The notes under the pieces were generated by a model. That model was given only the letters and a program-made list of their open reading frames with translations, searched no databases and had not been told where the DNA came from. A program made the position numbers and the translations under genes. This document shows positions 36,392 through 53,530 of a DNA stretch of 64,000 nucleotides, piece after piece. The stretch is from contig OU015534.1 in NCBI GenBank assembly GCA_907165065.1, positions 12,655,686-12,719,685 on the forward strand. Direction: 5' to 3'. Source of the stretch: Caprimulgus europaeus (Eukaryota; Chordata; Aves; Caprimulgiformes; Caprimulgidae). Position 1 is the first letter of the stretch; each line of letters begins with the position of its first letter.

Positions 36392-39300
36392 GTCCTTGGA
36401 GCGTGTCTCGAATCTGGCAGAGGTCAGAAAATCCCCAGCATGTTCCAGCCACGAGGGTCGGAGCCGGAGTCTGTGGCTGCTTTAGGGGCTCCACGTGAGC
36501 GGCAGCTCAGGACCCCTGCTCCCTGGCCGTGCTCCCCATCTCGCCTCCACCTTGCTGCTCAGTGTCTGGGGCAGCTGGGACCACCTCCTCTGGTGCATAG
36601 CCTGGGCACAGTGAGGAAGATGCCCCTGTCCCCAGTTGCTCGGTGGCCAGCCAGCTGTTTACAAGTGGAACTGGGTGGCGAAGAGGCCACTGAGGTCCCC
36701 TGCCCAGTGGCAGGACTCCTGGGGAGCAGGCGCCCAGCCCTCCAGGCTAGGGCTGCATGCTCAGGGCTCCTCGAGCCATGCTGAGCCCCCAGCCCAGCTG
36801 GGAGGTGTCTCGACCCCCCTCCTCGCCTGTTGTGCAGAGGGTCTCATGCCTCAATCCACCCGGGCGGCAGCATCTCTGTCCCCTTGGCGCAGCCCCGTGG
36901 CTGATGGCTGTGGGAAGGGCTCTCTGGAGCAGGGAAAGGAAAGGGGCCAAGGGGCCGTGGCTGGCGGCGGCGGCGGCGCAGCCAAATCCTGTTTCCCATG
37001 TGGCGTTTCCTGCTCTCCACCCATTGTTCGTAGACGGCCCTGACTCCAGGAGTTAGCGGGAGCTGCCCAGTGCAGGCTCTCCCCCAGTGAGCGGCGTGCG
37101 GCGATGCTGAGGCTGTGCACAGCTCGTGACACCTCAGCATCCCACCAACACAAGCCGGGTTCTGAGGCATGGCCCCACCTGAGCTCTGTGTTCTGTGGGG
37201 GGCTTGACTCATGCATGCAGCAGCTCTGTCCAGGTTGAAAGGGGCTGAGTGGGACCATAGGCAGGACAGTGAGAAGCTGGCCAGCCCGCACGGGAAGATG
37301 GCTGCTGCTGTGGAGAAAACCCTCGATGTTGCAGTAAACATGTCTGGGAGGAAGTGGGAAGCAGCAGAAAGCCTGGCTTCCCCGAGTGCTTTCCCATACA
37401 CAGTGCCAGCACGGGCACGGCCCCGCTGTCCCCCTAGTCCCAGGGGGTCCCACATGAGCCCTCCTGTAAGGCTGCCCTGGCGTCTGGCAGGCTCCAGGCT
37501 CTGCCTGGCAAACAAAAAGTGTTCCCCAGGAAAACACCATAAGCTTCACCCACCAAACATCATGCTGCTTCACAAACCAAGGGGTTCCCACGTGAAAGCC
37601 AGGGCTGCCAGGGAGCAAGCCTCATGTTTTGGTCTGTCCCAAGCCCATGTCGTATCCGGCCAAAAATCTAAAGCACACATGGAGAGGAAGGGGAAATCCA
37701 TTCATCGCTTCCGACTATTTACAGTGCGCTCTGGGGCCGCACGGTGCCCGCAGCGTGCTGAGGGAGGGACGGCAGCACACAGGGGCTCCCCTGACACAGC
37801 CACCCAGACACCCTGCGACAGGAGGGATGGAGAGGTGCCAAAAAAGGTGGACACCCAATGCATCTGCCCCCATTTGCCTGGTAAACTAAGCACAGTGTTT
37901 TGCCATGGGCTGTGTGTAGGCGAGGGGCTCTGTTTTTGGGAGACCTCCAGGGAACTTGAGGCACAATCATAATGTAAAGGCAGAGCATGAGGCTGTCTGC
38001 AGGGGTACACACTGGGGCTGGGCAGCTGAGGCTGGTCCCTCCTGCCACCAGTGCCCTCCTGGGGAACCCCACATCCCCATTTGTCTGGCCAACCCCAAGC
38101 TCATTTGCAAGCGCTTTGCATCAGGGACTCATCCAGGCACTCGGTATAGCTGCAGAAAAGGGACAGATACACAAATAGATAAATAAATGGATTCTTCCCC
38201 TAGTTCACTAGCTGTAGAGGCCAGTCATGCTCAGAGCCATAATTGCCATCGTGCCACTGTGCATGCCTGGGGAAGCAACTCATTTTGTGCTCCCCCAGCA
38301 GCCCGCAGAGATGTGAGTTATGATGCACTCTCCGAAATGTCCTCCGACATGAGGACCCGTTTGAGGACAGGATTATTTACCCAAACCAGACATGCTTTGT
38401 GGGAAGGCTTTGCAACCGTGGGCCCTGCAGTGTGCCCCTCCAAGGAGCATAGCATGGCTCCTCTTACTGCCCAAGGGAACAGGGCACTGCTTTGCTCTTT
38501 TGGGGAATGGGAGCCATCTGGGGTCAGCTCTCTACAGCAGGTGATGCCCAGGAGATCTCAGGGATCCATAGAGGGATCCTAAGCTGATTTGTCTCTTTGT
38601 ATTTTTTCTAGGAACATCTGGATAAAAGGTGTCTTATCTGTGCAGATCCCTTGGGTTAGAGGTGGGGTAAGGAAATCTCTCTGGGAGGTTTTGTGGGGAG
38701 ACCCAAACAGGACCCTACAGCTCCAGTTTAATGTTATCTATCTCCAGAGGAGGAACCATGGAGCTGCGTGCAGGCAAGCCCAGCCACAGCAGCCCACCAC
38801 GCTTGCTCTCCTGTAATACAGAAAGCTCCAGCTGCCCAACCCACAGCAGAATGAAAGCACCTGAATTTCTGCTGAATTCACAGACCTCAACTTTTTTGCT
38901 GAATCATGGCAGACTAAAAAAAAGAGTGACAAAAATACCCCTTTCTGTTATCATTTGCACATTCTAATACACGGCACCACATGCCAGAAACCATAATGCA
39001 CTGATACGTTTCCTGATAGGAAAGGCAAACGCCCTGTGAATCCACCATCGGGCTGGGCTGCCTCAGCAACATTTTCTAGCCCTGCTTTTCTGGCCGTTTG
39101 TTTTCTTTTATGTGCACAGCGGTTCCTGAGGAGGCCCTGCAAGGCCACATTAAGGGGTGCTGCTGCCAGGTGTAAGAGGTCACATCGGTGGGGCAGCTGG
39201 GGAGCAGGCAGCTGTGCTGGTGTCCACCACAGGCTTGCGGGATCAAGGATGGGCTGCTGGGAAGCCTTTTCCCAGAGGAAAGGGTGGGACGCACGGCAGT

Positions 39301-40195
39301 GGAGGAGCTGGCCTTGGCAGCTGGGGGAAGAGGGGCCACCCTGTCCTGGTCATTGCTGGGATGGAAACTGCAGCGCCCCAGCACTCTTGTTGGCAGGCGG
39401 CTTCCTGCTGCTGAGCTGGAGCAGGAATGGGGAGCAGGGAGCAGGGAAGAGAGCTTGGTTCTCCCTCCTGCTACAGAGGCAAAGCCAGGAGCAGGCACTG
39501 CCAGCACTTCTCCTGCCCGGGCTGTGGCTCTGCCAGCCCTCACCCGCCCACCTACCCCAGCACCTGTGGGCATAGGAGCACTTCCCACCCAACCGTGTGC
39601 CAGTAAATGCCAGCAAAGTGCTGCTTTGCTGTAATTTCCCATCTTCTCTCTGACTCCATGGCAGGGCTGGCAGGGAGCACTATTAATGAGTGACTGTGCA
39701 AGGGGTGCTGGAGGTGGTGGGGCATGCATGTCCTCTGGGACCTCCACAGGAGTCCTGGGCTCCCCGATGCCGGAAAGCCAACACCACTGAGCCACTGATG
39801 GGCCCAAGGACCTGCCTGTTTGCTGCACATTTTAAACACTTTTCTGCCTGAATCCCAATGATTTTTATTTTCCTGTAGGAAATCTTCCTGCTGCCTCAGC
39901 CTCAGCTTCTTCAGCAGAGGCTTCCTGTGTGCCCTTGCCCTGGGTGTGTAGAGCCGGGGCACAGAGGCCACCAGAGCACCAGGGCTGGGCTCAGGCTGCT
40001 CTCCTCGAGTATGGCTGTATTGGGGAGTCTGCCACACAGATGTCCCTCTCCTCCTCTGCCCCCCCAGCACCTCCCAGTGTTCCACTCGCGCCGAGGCAGC
40101 CCCCATGCCACCCCACGGTCAATCAGGCAGGTGCTGGCGGTCCCCTGGTCACCTGTCACAGGAGGCAGTGGGTGGGAGGTGACGGGGTGTGGCGG
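36392..40195. other. Divergent spacer between TIE1 and TEMP
   Basis: About 3.8 kb separating two genes transcribed away from each other. The TIE1 start region has no CpG island. A (GGC)n run of about five units sits near 36964-36978. Several purine-rich GGAA motifs, as expected for ETS control of an endothelial gene, lie within the first 700 bp upstream of TIE1, but these are too short to be conclusive. No coding exon is recognised. Confidence 0.5.
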
Positions 40196-40426
40196 TTAAT
40201 GTGTAACCGGTGCCGCCACCTTTCACCCGCGCAGCCGGCGGTGGGAGTGGGGCCGCGGCGGCAGCCGGGCTGGCTCCCAGCTGCTGGTGGTCTGTGGAGC
40301 TGGGCGGTGGGGTGCGGGGGGCTTGCCGGGGGCCCCAGGCCATGTGGCCACGGCCACACCTCACCCAGCACAGCCAGCTCCACCGGCTTCCCAGCTTTCC
40401 CTGAGACTTGTTTTTCTGCCCGGCAG
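40196..40426 (+). promoter_or_regulatory. C1orf210: CpG-rich candidate promoter / 5' UTR of TEMP
   Basis: A compact CpG cluster (40215-40275, with CGCGCAGCCGGCGGTGG) precedes the TEMP start codon by about 200 bp. A splice-acceptor-like sequence (TTTTTCTGCCCGGCAG) ends at 40426, 14 nt before the ATG. The ATG exon may therefore be exon 2 of the transcript, with the first exon inside or left of the cluster. Confidence 0.4.
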
Positions 40427-40440
40427 TTTCCTGGAGCCAA

Positions 40441-44444
<4,004 letters not shown>

Positions 44445-44861
44445 GCCTGCAGCCCAGCCACCACTGCTGCGGCCTCTCACTGTCCCCCCTACTTTCATCC
44501 CCTTCCTGCCCTTTCTCACCTGCCCTTGGATTTTGGGCCCATGTGGCTGGGGGCAGGACGAAAGGAGCTGAGAGGAGAGGGGAGAAGGGCTGGGCTGGGA
44601 ATGGTGATGGAGGCTGAAGGCAGGTGGCCCCACAGTGCCCCAGTATGACACCAGTGTGGCTGAACCAGCATAGGGTCACTGGACCCACTGCTGCTCTCCG
44701 GGCCCTGCTTGGATGCTGGGGATTAAGGAGATGGTGCCTGTTGTACGCAGGTAGCCTGGGGAGGTGGGAAGAGGAGCCTGCCCTGGTGCTCCCTGTGGGG
44801 TCCCCACAGTGCTGGACACAGCTCTGCTCTGTCCTTCAGTGTATTGTCACTCCAGGGTGTG

Positions 44862-44867
44862 ATTAAA
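44862..44867 (+). terminator. C1orf210: Poly(A) signal ATTAAA of TEMP
   Basis: ATTAAA lies 418 nt after the TEMP stop codon and is followed by a GT-rich tract (TGGTTTGTTGGGGCTC) about 30 nt on. It is the first plausible signal after the gene. Confidence 0.7.
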
Positions 44868-44884
44868 GCATGAATTAACCCTGC

Positions 44885-47800
44885 CTCTGCCTTCCATGGT
44901 TTGTTGGGGCTCTCCCAGCCCCACAGCTGGGGTGTGGCTTTGTTTCCATGTGCTTTCAAGGAGCAGAAGTACCTTGCTTGTTAACTGTGCCAGTGAGAGA
45001 ACAGGTCTGTGGCACAGCGAGTGCTTTTTTGCAAACAAATCTGTTACCTGATCTGGCGCAGGCAGCCCTGTTGCATTGTCACAGAGCTTCTGTGCATTTG
45101 TTTCCAGTGTTGCTTCCCACTGTATTCCTTCCCAGATTTCTCTCAGCCCTCTCCAGCAAGGCATGCTACAAAGGTACTTAGGTTTCCCTTGCCAGCTCTG
45201 CAGAGCTGAGCAAACTTGTTGGTGGCACCGGTTGTGACATCAGCCAGGCATGTGCGTTGAGGTGAGACAGCCCTGTCCCCTGGCACCCATGAGAGTCCTG
45301 TCTCTATTTCTAACAGTGGAGTTACACAAACATTATAATTTTTGCATTCCTGTCATCTCTGTGGTACGACAAACAGCACGTGAGACACAGGTAGCTCTGT
45401 GTTGTTTCTGCTGTAGCTGGTTGTGCCCACGTGGGTCGCGCTGGAGTTAAAAGCAGGGAGCAGCAGCAGCATTCACCCTTAGGAAATGATTCACAAGGCT
45501 GGTACCTCCAGCTGGGAAGATTTCCCAGGGCACAGCCCAGTTGTTACCATCCCTGATAGCCCAGGAATCTTTCCATCATGCTCTAGAACATGAAGCATCT
45601 TCACAGCATTTCTTGCAGCCCTGCCACACGGCTAATTCCCCTGTCTCCTTCAAACCTCCATTTCACTGTAAACTCCTTATTTATGGAACACAGGCTATCC
45701 CAAAGTAAATAATACACATCAGAGGATGTAAACCAAAGGGGATGACTGGCTTAAGCGTTGGATGTGTGATACAGGCCAGTGGCTTAAAGCACCTTCCAGA
45801 GAGGGAACGTGCTGTTTGAAGCCACGAGGAAGAGGAAAATCTGCTTGCTTTAGTGGTCAGCCAGTTTTCGCTCTTAAATGCCATGGTTCTAAACTGAGCT
45901 TTACTTCTGCAGTCGTGGCCTCATGTTTTGCCTTCTGGGCTCATCTTAACAGCTACTTGTGAAAATACTGTGTATGCTGTAATTTTTTGAAATTTCCAAC
46001 ATCTTTCAGATAGGAGACTTAAATCTGAGGGCTGGGAAAATGCATTTCATTTATCTTTTGGGAGGTATTTTCTGGGCTTTTCAATATGCTTTGAACTTGT
46101 GCTAGATGCGGTATTTTACTTTTAGTCTCAGCAATGTCTTAAAACAGAGAAAAACTATAACTGCTTCCCAGGCTTATGTAGCCAGGATGCTCACTCTTGT
46201 CCCTCAGTACGTAGTGGTGGGTTGCTTGTCTACTTTGACCCTGCTGGGACGCCTGCTCGTTTATTCTTTAGCCAATCATTTTGGGCGTGCAGGGAGCCCC
46301 AGTCCCATGGCAGCTCCTCTCCCCCTTCTCCAGGCAGCTCCAGTGCAAGCAGACAGGGGCCCTGCAGCTCCTGCCAGGACAGCGAGGGGAAATGCATCTG
46401 TCATGCAGAGCTGGGAATGCAAGGGGGTCGGAGCAGAAAAGGAGGAGTCTTCTCACGGGGGGATCCCCCAGGAAGCTGCCGAAAGGACCAGGGTTGAGGC
46501 TGGTAGACGGGAGCAGCAGCAGGTATGCAGGCAGACTGGTTCCAGGCCCTGCCGCAGGGCAATACAGCTTCCCTGTAAACAAACCAGCTGGCACTGATGT
46601 CACTCAGGAGGCATTGTCTTTGTGTGTGTCCTCAGAGCATCTTTCAGGGGCATGGCAAGGTCCTGGGTGGTAAGGGGGACAGGCTATGTCCGGGTCGTCA
46701 TGTAGAAGCAGATGCATGTGCATCTGGAGGTGGGAGTGGGAGTTGTGTATCAGGAAATAAGTGCATTATGGGGGCTGTGGTGGCATTGCCATGCTAGCTG
46801 ATGAGCCAAAACCACTGCCACAGGAGGGACCCTGGGCTGTCGGGATTCCTGCCCTGAGCTCAGCCTGAGCAGAAGCCAGCTCTGCACAGCCCTGCCACCT
46901 CCTGCTCCACAGAGGGGCTGACACTCAAGCATCAGCCTTCAACACAGTCAACTTCTGCAAGGCTTTATTATGTATTTCCACACACAACACAGGGACTGAG
47001 AAAGGAACAAACCAGCACCGCTGGTGCAGGAGGTGAGTCGGCCACTGGGGCAATGCAGGCTGTCCATCTGGGCAGCCAGACACCCAAACCACCATCTTCA
47101 TGGACAGCCTGTTCATAGCCGTTATTTCCTCAGGTTGCTGATGTGGCCCCCAAGCATCCTTTTCTGGCACAATTGATGGGCACTTGGGGGACATTTTGAA
47201 GGGACTGTGGACGGGAGAATTCACAGTGACACGCAGGCAGCGCAGCGCACCGAGCTGAGCACAGTCACGCATCTTCACAGAAATGCCCAGATGTGCAAAA
47301 CAGCTGGTGTGCAGGCAGCTGCAGCCTGTCCACATGTGCAGGTTGGGGGACCTGCCAGTAACCCCTGAAGCAGGGGGGCAGGCAGAGGCGGTGCAGCTTG
47401 GCGTAACTGCACGTGCACGGACGCAGACAGGCAGAGCATCAGCAACTGTGATGGTACAAAACTGTCCAGCTCTGGCCTGTCCCTCCCTGTGTGCACATAG
47501 GGGTCCCTGCTGGACCTGGGGTCAAACAGCCTGGAGGGGAAGAATGGCTCTTTGCTTTGCAGAGGATTTAGCACAGAAGGACCTGAGCTTAGTAACACCC
47601 TCTGAACTCTTGGGCAGATTAAAGGAAGTGATGCAGAGAGAGGAGGAAACAGCAGTTTAATAAAATCTACAGGTGATGTGAAGGTGGCAGAGAGAGATGT
47701 AGAAATAACAGAGGTCCGGAAAAGAAAAAACAAAATGATGCTCCCACCCTTTGGGAAAATACTCCAAGGCTTCAGGGGGAAGGAAAGCCAGCAGGAGCAG

Positions 47801-48395
47801 GGCAAGAGCAGATGAATACAGAAGTGCCCTCATGTGACCCGAGTGCATTGGGATGGTGTGGTCTGGAGCTACAAAGGGATGAAGTCCTCATTGTCCAACG
47901 TATACATGGTCGGGTTCACTGATGCTGAACTCTGACACTGTCTCCAGGTGTAACACAGCCAGTGATTCTGCTGTTACTAAGGGAACGAGCTACCATCCTC
48001 TTCCAAATAAATTTGCTGCCAGGCACCAAAAAATGATAGCTCAGTCTTGTTCCACTACAGAGGAAACTTAGCAGATAATGAGCAAAAATAATGGCTGGGG
48101 CAGAGGAGCTCAGGTGAGAGGGAGATGGGGGCAGACAGAAAGAGGAAGAGAAAGTTGCACAGGAGCAGCTTTGCTAGGAGGTTAGGATCTGTGTCTATGG
48201 AAAGGGCAGTGAAATGGTTCATGGGTCTATGGAGAAATGAGAATTTTGACAGGTAAATTAGCCTCAAGTGACAGGAAAGTCTCCAGGGGGTGAGGTGTTG
48301 GTCTGCCTCTGGGAAAGGCACCTCAGTGATAGACACCTTGTAGAGATAAAACACCAAAATAGCTCAAGATAAGGCCCAAGTGGTAGCAGAAGAAC
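44885..48395. other. Convergent spacer between TEMP and TMEM125
   Basis: About 3.5 kb with no recognised coding exon. It holds a second minus-strand AATAAA (46964-46969), which could be a distal end for TMEM125 transcripts, and a plus-strand AATAAA at 47659-47664 of no clear owner. Confidence 0.5.
46964..46969 (-). terminator. Possible distal poly(A) signal for TMEM125
   Basis: TTTATT on the plus strand. It would require a 2.5 kb 3' UTR for TMEM125, so it may be unrelated. Confidence 0.3.
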
Positions 48396-48401
48396 TTTAA
48401 T
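48396..48401 (-). terminator. TMEM125: Possible proximal poly(A) signal of TMEM125
   Basis: ATTAAA on the minus strand, 1.14 kb after the TMEM125 stop codon. It is the first plausible signal downstream of the gene. Confidence 0.45.
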
Positions 48402-49538
48402 GCCCCCAGCAGCTGCAGCACTTGGGAGACAGAAACAGGGTGGGAACACACAGGGACTGGGATGAGCTGCTGTGGTTCCGCGCAGCCGAGGTGCCTCTGC
48501 TCAGGAAACACCTGCTGGAGGGCAACAGTGCTTCCCCCTCGCACCGCCCCGGCGTGCCGTCATCCCATCACCGTCCCCCAGCAACTGCACCTTGCTGGGT
48601 GTGTCTCGCATGGCTGGAGCACGCTGTCGTGATAGCAGCCCCGACACACCGTCCAGCACTGATAGCCCATCAGGGCTCTGACACCAACACCCTCTGATCA
48701 CTCCTTTGATAAACCACAGAAGATGCTGGGCTGCAGAAGGTAATATTGGAACAGATCCTGGCATTGCAAATGGCACTTCATGTGAGGTCCAGCCATGCTG
48801 GGCCTCTGGCACACAGAATCCCATGCAAATCCCATGCTCACTCCCACAGACACACAGGTGCTTCCTTGGGAGCAGCCCCTGCAGCCGTAGCTCCCACTGA
48901 GCTCCCTTCACCTGCGCTGCAGGCCTGCTGACACACAGAATATTTCCTGCCATTTGTCAGCTGCTACAAGCTCTACATTGCTCAGGGGTCCTGCAGGCTG
49001 GGAGGGAGGGGGACGCATGGCACAGGGCATCACAGCATGCTCAGCGTTTGCCCACCTCCACAGGCTCAGAGACACGAAGTGCTGGTCCCAGCTGAGACAT
49101 GGGTCTGAGCTGGCAGCTCTGCACAGAGCACAGCGGGGTTTTACGCCACCCACGGTCACAGCCTCCCCTGCCAGGAGAGCTCACGACACAGCCCTGGGAA
49201 CTGCAGGAAGCAAGCAAGTACTGGGATCCCCAGAGGTACAGGACAGGCTCACCTTAACTCTGTGACAGGGGTCACAGCTGGGCAGGCAGCAGCTGTCGCA
49301 GGAGGCTTTGTGGAGATAAAACGCCAGCCAGAGTGCCGCCCTCCTAACGTGCCAGGTCACAGAGCCCTTCCAGGCACCCAAGTCCTGCCGTGCCGTCAGC
49401 CTGGGGCAAAGCAAACGCCAGTCATCTCCAAAAGAAGCACAAGGCACACTGCAACGCTCGCCCTTCCGTGGGGAAAGGCCGGCACAAGCCCTGCTTGCCG
49501 GGTCGTATCCAGTGAGGCTCATGCAGGGGTGTCCTGTG

Positions 49539-50201
49539 TCAGATCAGGTTGGCCATGCTGGAGGTGGGAGGAAGCCGCCTGTTTGCAGCCAGGCGGCCGG
49601 AGATGGTGAAGACGCGGATGTCGCCGGTCTCCAGGCTCCGAGGAGCAGCCTGGCGGCAGGAGGTGCAGAGCAGGTAGAGCAGCAGGCAGAGGAGGATGGC
49701 ACTGCCGGCAGTCAGGAGGACAACCCCGCTGGTGAACATGCTGGCCAGGGGCCGGGCAGGGCTGAGCTGCATGGTCGTGGTGGAGAGGATGGTGAGCACG
49801 ACCCCGCAGACCAGCAGCACCAGGGCGCTGAGCAGCAGCACCAGGCAGTCCGAGAAGCCCCCGCTCTTCAGGAGTTCAATCTGATCCCGGCTGCGGATGC
49901 AGTTCATGTCCTGGATTGCAGAGCTCAGCAGCTGCTTCAGCAGCACGAGCAGGGCCAGGAGGCAGAGCGTGGTGCCCACGGCCAGCCGCCACTCCCCAGA
50001 GCGGCTGCTGGTGCTATACAGCAGGATGATGCCCCCGATCCCGCAGGCCAGGATCAGCACCACAGCCATCCCATAGCACAGGATCGACTTCTTGGGGTCC
50101 TGGAACCACCAGAGCTCCACATGCTCCTCCAAGATGTTCCTCTGGATGTGGTCTGCATCCGCAGGGGTGCGGGGGCTGCTTAGCTCTGCCAGCTCTGGCA
50201 T
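49539..50201 (-). CDS. TMEM125: TMEM125, four-pass transmembrane protein
   Basis: A single coding exon of 663 nt, 220 aa (human 219). I chose the ATG at 50201 (CCCACCATG, good context); the frame stays open another 14 codons upstream but only to a GTG. Seen: a cytoplasmic N-terminus with [13 protein letters not shown], four hydrophobic helices (about 40-60, 72-92, 117-137 and 150-175), the conserved segments [14 protein letters not shown] and [11 protein letters not shown], and a C-terminus ending in TSSMANLI (human TSSIASLI), possibly a PDZ-type end. The function of the family is not established. The position between C1orf210 and CFAP57 and the single coding exon match mammals. A non-coding first exon probably lies about 6 kb upstream (56060 onward). 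Confidence 0.95.
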   Translation of the reverse strand: MPELAELSSPRTPADADHIQRNILEEHVELWWFQDPKKSILCYGMAVVLILACGIGGIILLYSTSSRSGEWRLAVGTTLCLLALLVLLKQLLSSAIQDMNCIRSRDQIELLKSGGFSDCLVLLLSALVLLVCGVVLTILSTTTMQLSPARPLASMFTSGVVLLTAGSAILLCLLLYLLCTSCRQAAPRSLETGDIRVFTISGRLAANRRLPPTSSMANLI

Positions 50202-53200
50202 GGTGGGCGGATGGGTGGGGAGGGCACAGTGGGATGGTTGCACAGGTGAGTCTACAGTCTTACAGCGAAGTGGAGGCTCAAGGCTGCAGTGGTTGTGAAG
50301 GCAGCTGCATTTCTCAAGCCGGGATGTCTCTGTCTCATTCTTTGGAGCCTGGTGGAGCTGCCTTCTGCAGCACTGGCACCTGGAGAGCTATGGTCCATGC
50401 ATTGGGGCTGAGCCCACCCCCCAGGCAGGGCTGCAGGACACGGTGGAGCATCCCCAAAGCAGCAGTGCAAGGGAACAACCAGGGTTGCGTCCTTCCTTTC
50501 CTGTGCCTTTTGTCTGAAAGAGTCAAGAAGAGAAGATATCATTAAACAGAGACCCTGCTCCCCCGTACCAAACATCCCCTGCCAAACCCTGGGCCTTGGT
50601 TGCTCCAGGCTGGCCTGCAGACCTTCCCCTGCCTCCCTCACAAAAGCCCCATGCACTGGAGCACAGATCAGCCACGCACATCTTCCTGGGAGACCTCCAC
50701 GAGCTGTGGGGAGAACTCAGCAGGCCCCAAGGGTGAGTCTCCTGCCTCCCCAGCTCCCTGTGCCCTACTCAGAGGCTGCTGGCACATCACTGCCCACAGG
50801 ACTCTGCTGCAGCTGGTGCTGGCAGCAGGGCAGGGAAGGGGCAGAGGCAGGTCCCTCCTGGGATAAAGCCCTATTCACAGCTCTGGCTTCACATGCTCCC
50901 TCATCAGCATCAGCCTCTTGTCACCAACTGGCTCTGCTGCCCAGAACACAGACAGCGGGAGGTGGGGGTCAGGACCAGGGCTTAACCCTTCCAGTCCAGT
51001 CACTGGAAGAGCGAGAGCTGCACTTGTTGCATGTCCTCAGCCCTTCCCTACCCCTGCACTGCTGGCAGTCCCCTCTCCCAAGTCCCCTCTGGAAATGTGA
51101 TGGTTACATCTCCAGTAGTCTCAACACTTCCCTGGAAAGAGCCTCCTGAACAGCTGTGCCCTGGCACCCCATGATTTTGCTTTCCTCTCTGCTCCCCCTG
51201 GTCCCTGAGGCAGTGCATCGCCAGAGGGGAGCAGGGGAAGGGAGCACTGGCTGCAGGGTGGGAGCAGGCTCTGTGGTGCTGTGCTGGGCTCCCCTCAGCA
51301 CAGCACCTTGTCTCAACCCATGGCCCAGCTTCCTGGGCTCATCATGCCCCCAGTGTCCTGACCCAACTTAATGCTTCTCTATTCTACGCCAAGAGTGGAG
51401 AGCACTTGCATTTCTTTCACATAACATCCTGCCCCAGCAGGGTGTGAGTGCTCTGGCTGGTCCCACAGCACCAGAGGGACCCTCCAGCACAGCTGGTACC
51501 CAAAGCAAGGAGAAGAGCTGGGGAGGATGGTGCGGGAGCATCTCAGGTATGACTGAGCCCTTGAGACACAGGGAAGACCCTGAAGATTCCCAAACTGCCT
51601 CCCCAGTCACTTCCCAGACTGGATGATGCACCTGTGGCCATCATGGGCATATACACACACAAACTGCTCAGAGTCCCACAGGAGCCTGAGGCAGGGACAG
51701 GAACTGATGCAGATGCCCTGTATCAGAGCTGTGTCACTTCTCCCAGGCAGGGGAACAGCCACACGGAACCCTGCCTGCTAGAACCGCTCTCCAGGAGCCC
51801 ATCAGCCCACGCCAGGCACACTCCATTTGTCTTTGTGCCCTGCTCTGTACAGCACTGGGACACCAGGCTCATTACAGACGGATGGGGATGATCTGTGACC
51901 TCTATGCATGGCAACTCTGAACACACCGAAGATCTTTCCTCCCTCAGCTCTCCCTGTCCTCAGCAAGTCTCCACAGATCGTGTGCCTTTATGTCACTGCC
52001 TTTGCTACCTGCAAACGCCTCAAAATCCCCCTCCACTGGGGACGAGACAATGTGGGGTGGGGGAAGAGGGAGGACAATAGCGTGGGGGTGTCCGAGCCAG
52101 ACACCGCCTGACAGTGTCAGGCCAGGCTCCTCCTGAGTCACTCCCCGGCTGTGATGGAGCATGAGGTCACTTTGGACGTGGCTCAGGGCATGCTGCCAGC
52201 TGGCAGAGCGTCTCCAGGAAGTCTCTAACCACCGCGGGTTTGCAGGCCCAGGACCCATCGTACGTGCGAGCTGCGTACTGTGCTGTTCCCCTGCACGGCT
52301 GCTGGTGCTTGAATTGCCTGGGCAGGGAGTGGGCTGGGACACAGAAACCCATGCTCCAGAGGGTACACATGCCTGGAGGCCCATGGGAGGTCTGCAGCTC
52401 CTGACTAGAGCCAGAACAATCAGAAAGCATAAACTAGAGAGGAAAAAAAGCTGCAGTTGAATATGTTGACTTGTGCCTGCTGGGACCCACTTCGATTTTG
52501 CATGAGACAGCAGATACCTTGTGCTGTCCACATGTGGTCCCTAAGAAGGTGAGGATGTCACAGGGCACTTTCAAAGCAGAGGGGTGAGAAAACACATTTC
52601 CCCAGCCTATGCAAACCAGCTCAGTGCTAAGCACTACTTCCTCCTGCCTTTCCTTCTCCAAGCACAGAGGTGCCTTATCTCCTCCTTACGAGCAAACGGG
52701 TGAGTCTAGCAGATAGCAGGTTTGTAGATTAGATCGAGATTTTGGACTAAGAAAACATGAAGCTTGGAGAATTGCAAAGTCTGCGGCCTTCTGCTGCTTG
52801 ACCGACGTTGCGCACACAAGTTGTGAGTCAAACAGTAAGTAAAAAAAACACAGCAGCACAAACCACAAGGGAAAACATAACCAAACATCAAGCTATGGCA
52901 CTGCATTCTCACTTTCTCTCTCTCTCTCTCTCTTTTTTTTTTTACTTTTAAAAATGTAACCATTTTAATTTTTATTTGCTCAGAAGAAGGTCAGGAAGCA
53001 AGGTAAAACTGTTAGAGCATCTGGCTGCAGAACAAAATAAGGTGTGACCTTTATGAGCACATATTTCCCAGTGTTATATTAACCTCTATTAAACAAATGA
53101 TGTGGAGAGGCAAACGCTTCCACTGAAGTGTGCCTCCATGTTTCCTTGTGTCTGTTTGAAAATTTTCTGGGAATATAATCTTTTGCTCTATAAGCATCCA

Positions 53201-53261
53201 TACTTGCTTGGGCTTCTCTAGATTATGAAAGTTTGTGCTGCTAAATAACACTTCTTTTACT
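50202..53261. other. Upstream region or 5' UTR intron of TMEM125
   Basis: No coding exon is recognised. If the CpG cluster at 56.0-56.3 kb is the TMEM125 promoter, this stretch is its first intron. Base composition shifts from GC-rich to AT-rich at about 52.4 kb. Confidence 0.5.
52912..52944. repeat. (CT)n tract with poly-T
   Basis: About ten CT dinucleotides followed by eleven or twelve T. A simple repeat that runs to low complexity on both sides. Confidence 0.9.
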
Positions 53262-53530
53262 CTTAGAATCACTGAATAATTCAGGTGGGATGGGGACTTG
53301 CAAAGTCATCTGGTCCATCCAGCTGCTTAAAGCAGAGGTAACCTCAAAGTCACACTGTATAGCTCAGGGCCTCATCCACTCAGGTGCTGGATGCTGCCAA
53401 GGATGGAGGATCCACAGCCCCTCTGGGATCATTCCAGTGTTTAACAAATATTTTTTTCTTAAATCTCACTACAGTTTCCCATTCCTCAGCATGGGTGCAT
53501 TGCCTCCCTTCCTCTTAAGAAAAATCTGAC
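53262..53530 (-). repeat. CR1-like fragment, antisense
   Basis: It starts with TTAGAATCACTGAATAATTC and continues with 'gcaaagtcatctggtcc', 'ggatccacagcccc' and 'attccagtgtttaac', the landmarks of a moderately old CR1 3' region with its 3' end at the left. The right end is uncertain. Confidence 0.8.

Noticed and set aside
50202-50243. Longer N-terminus for TMEM125
   Set aside because: The upstream extension has no ATG, only a GTG; the ATG at 50201 has good context and gives the family length.
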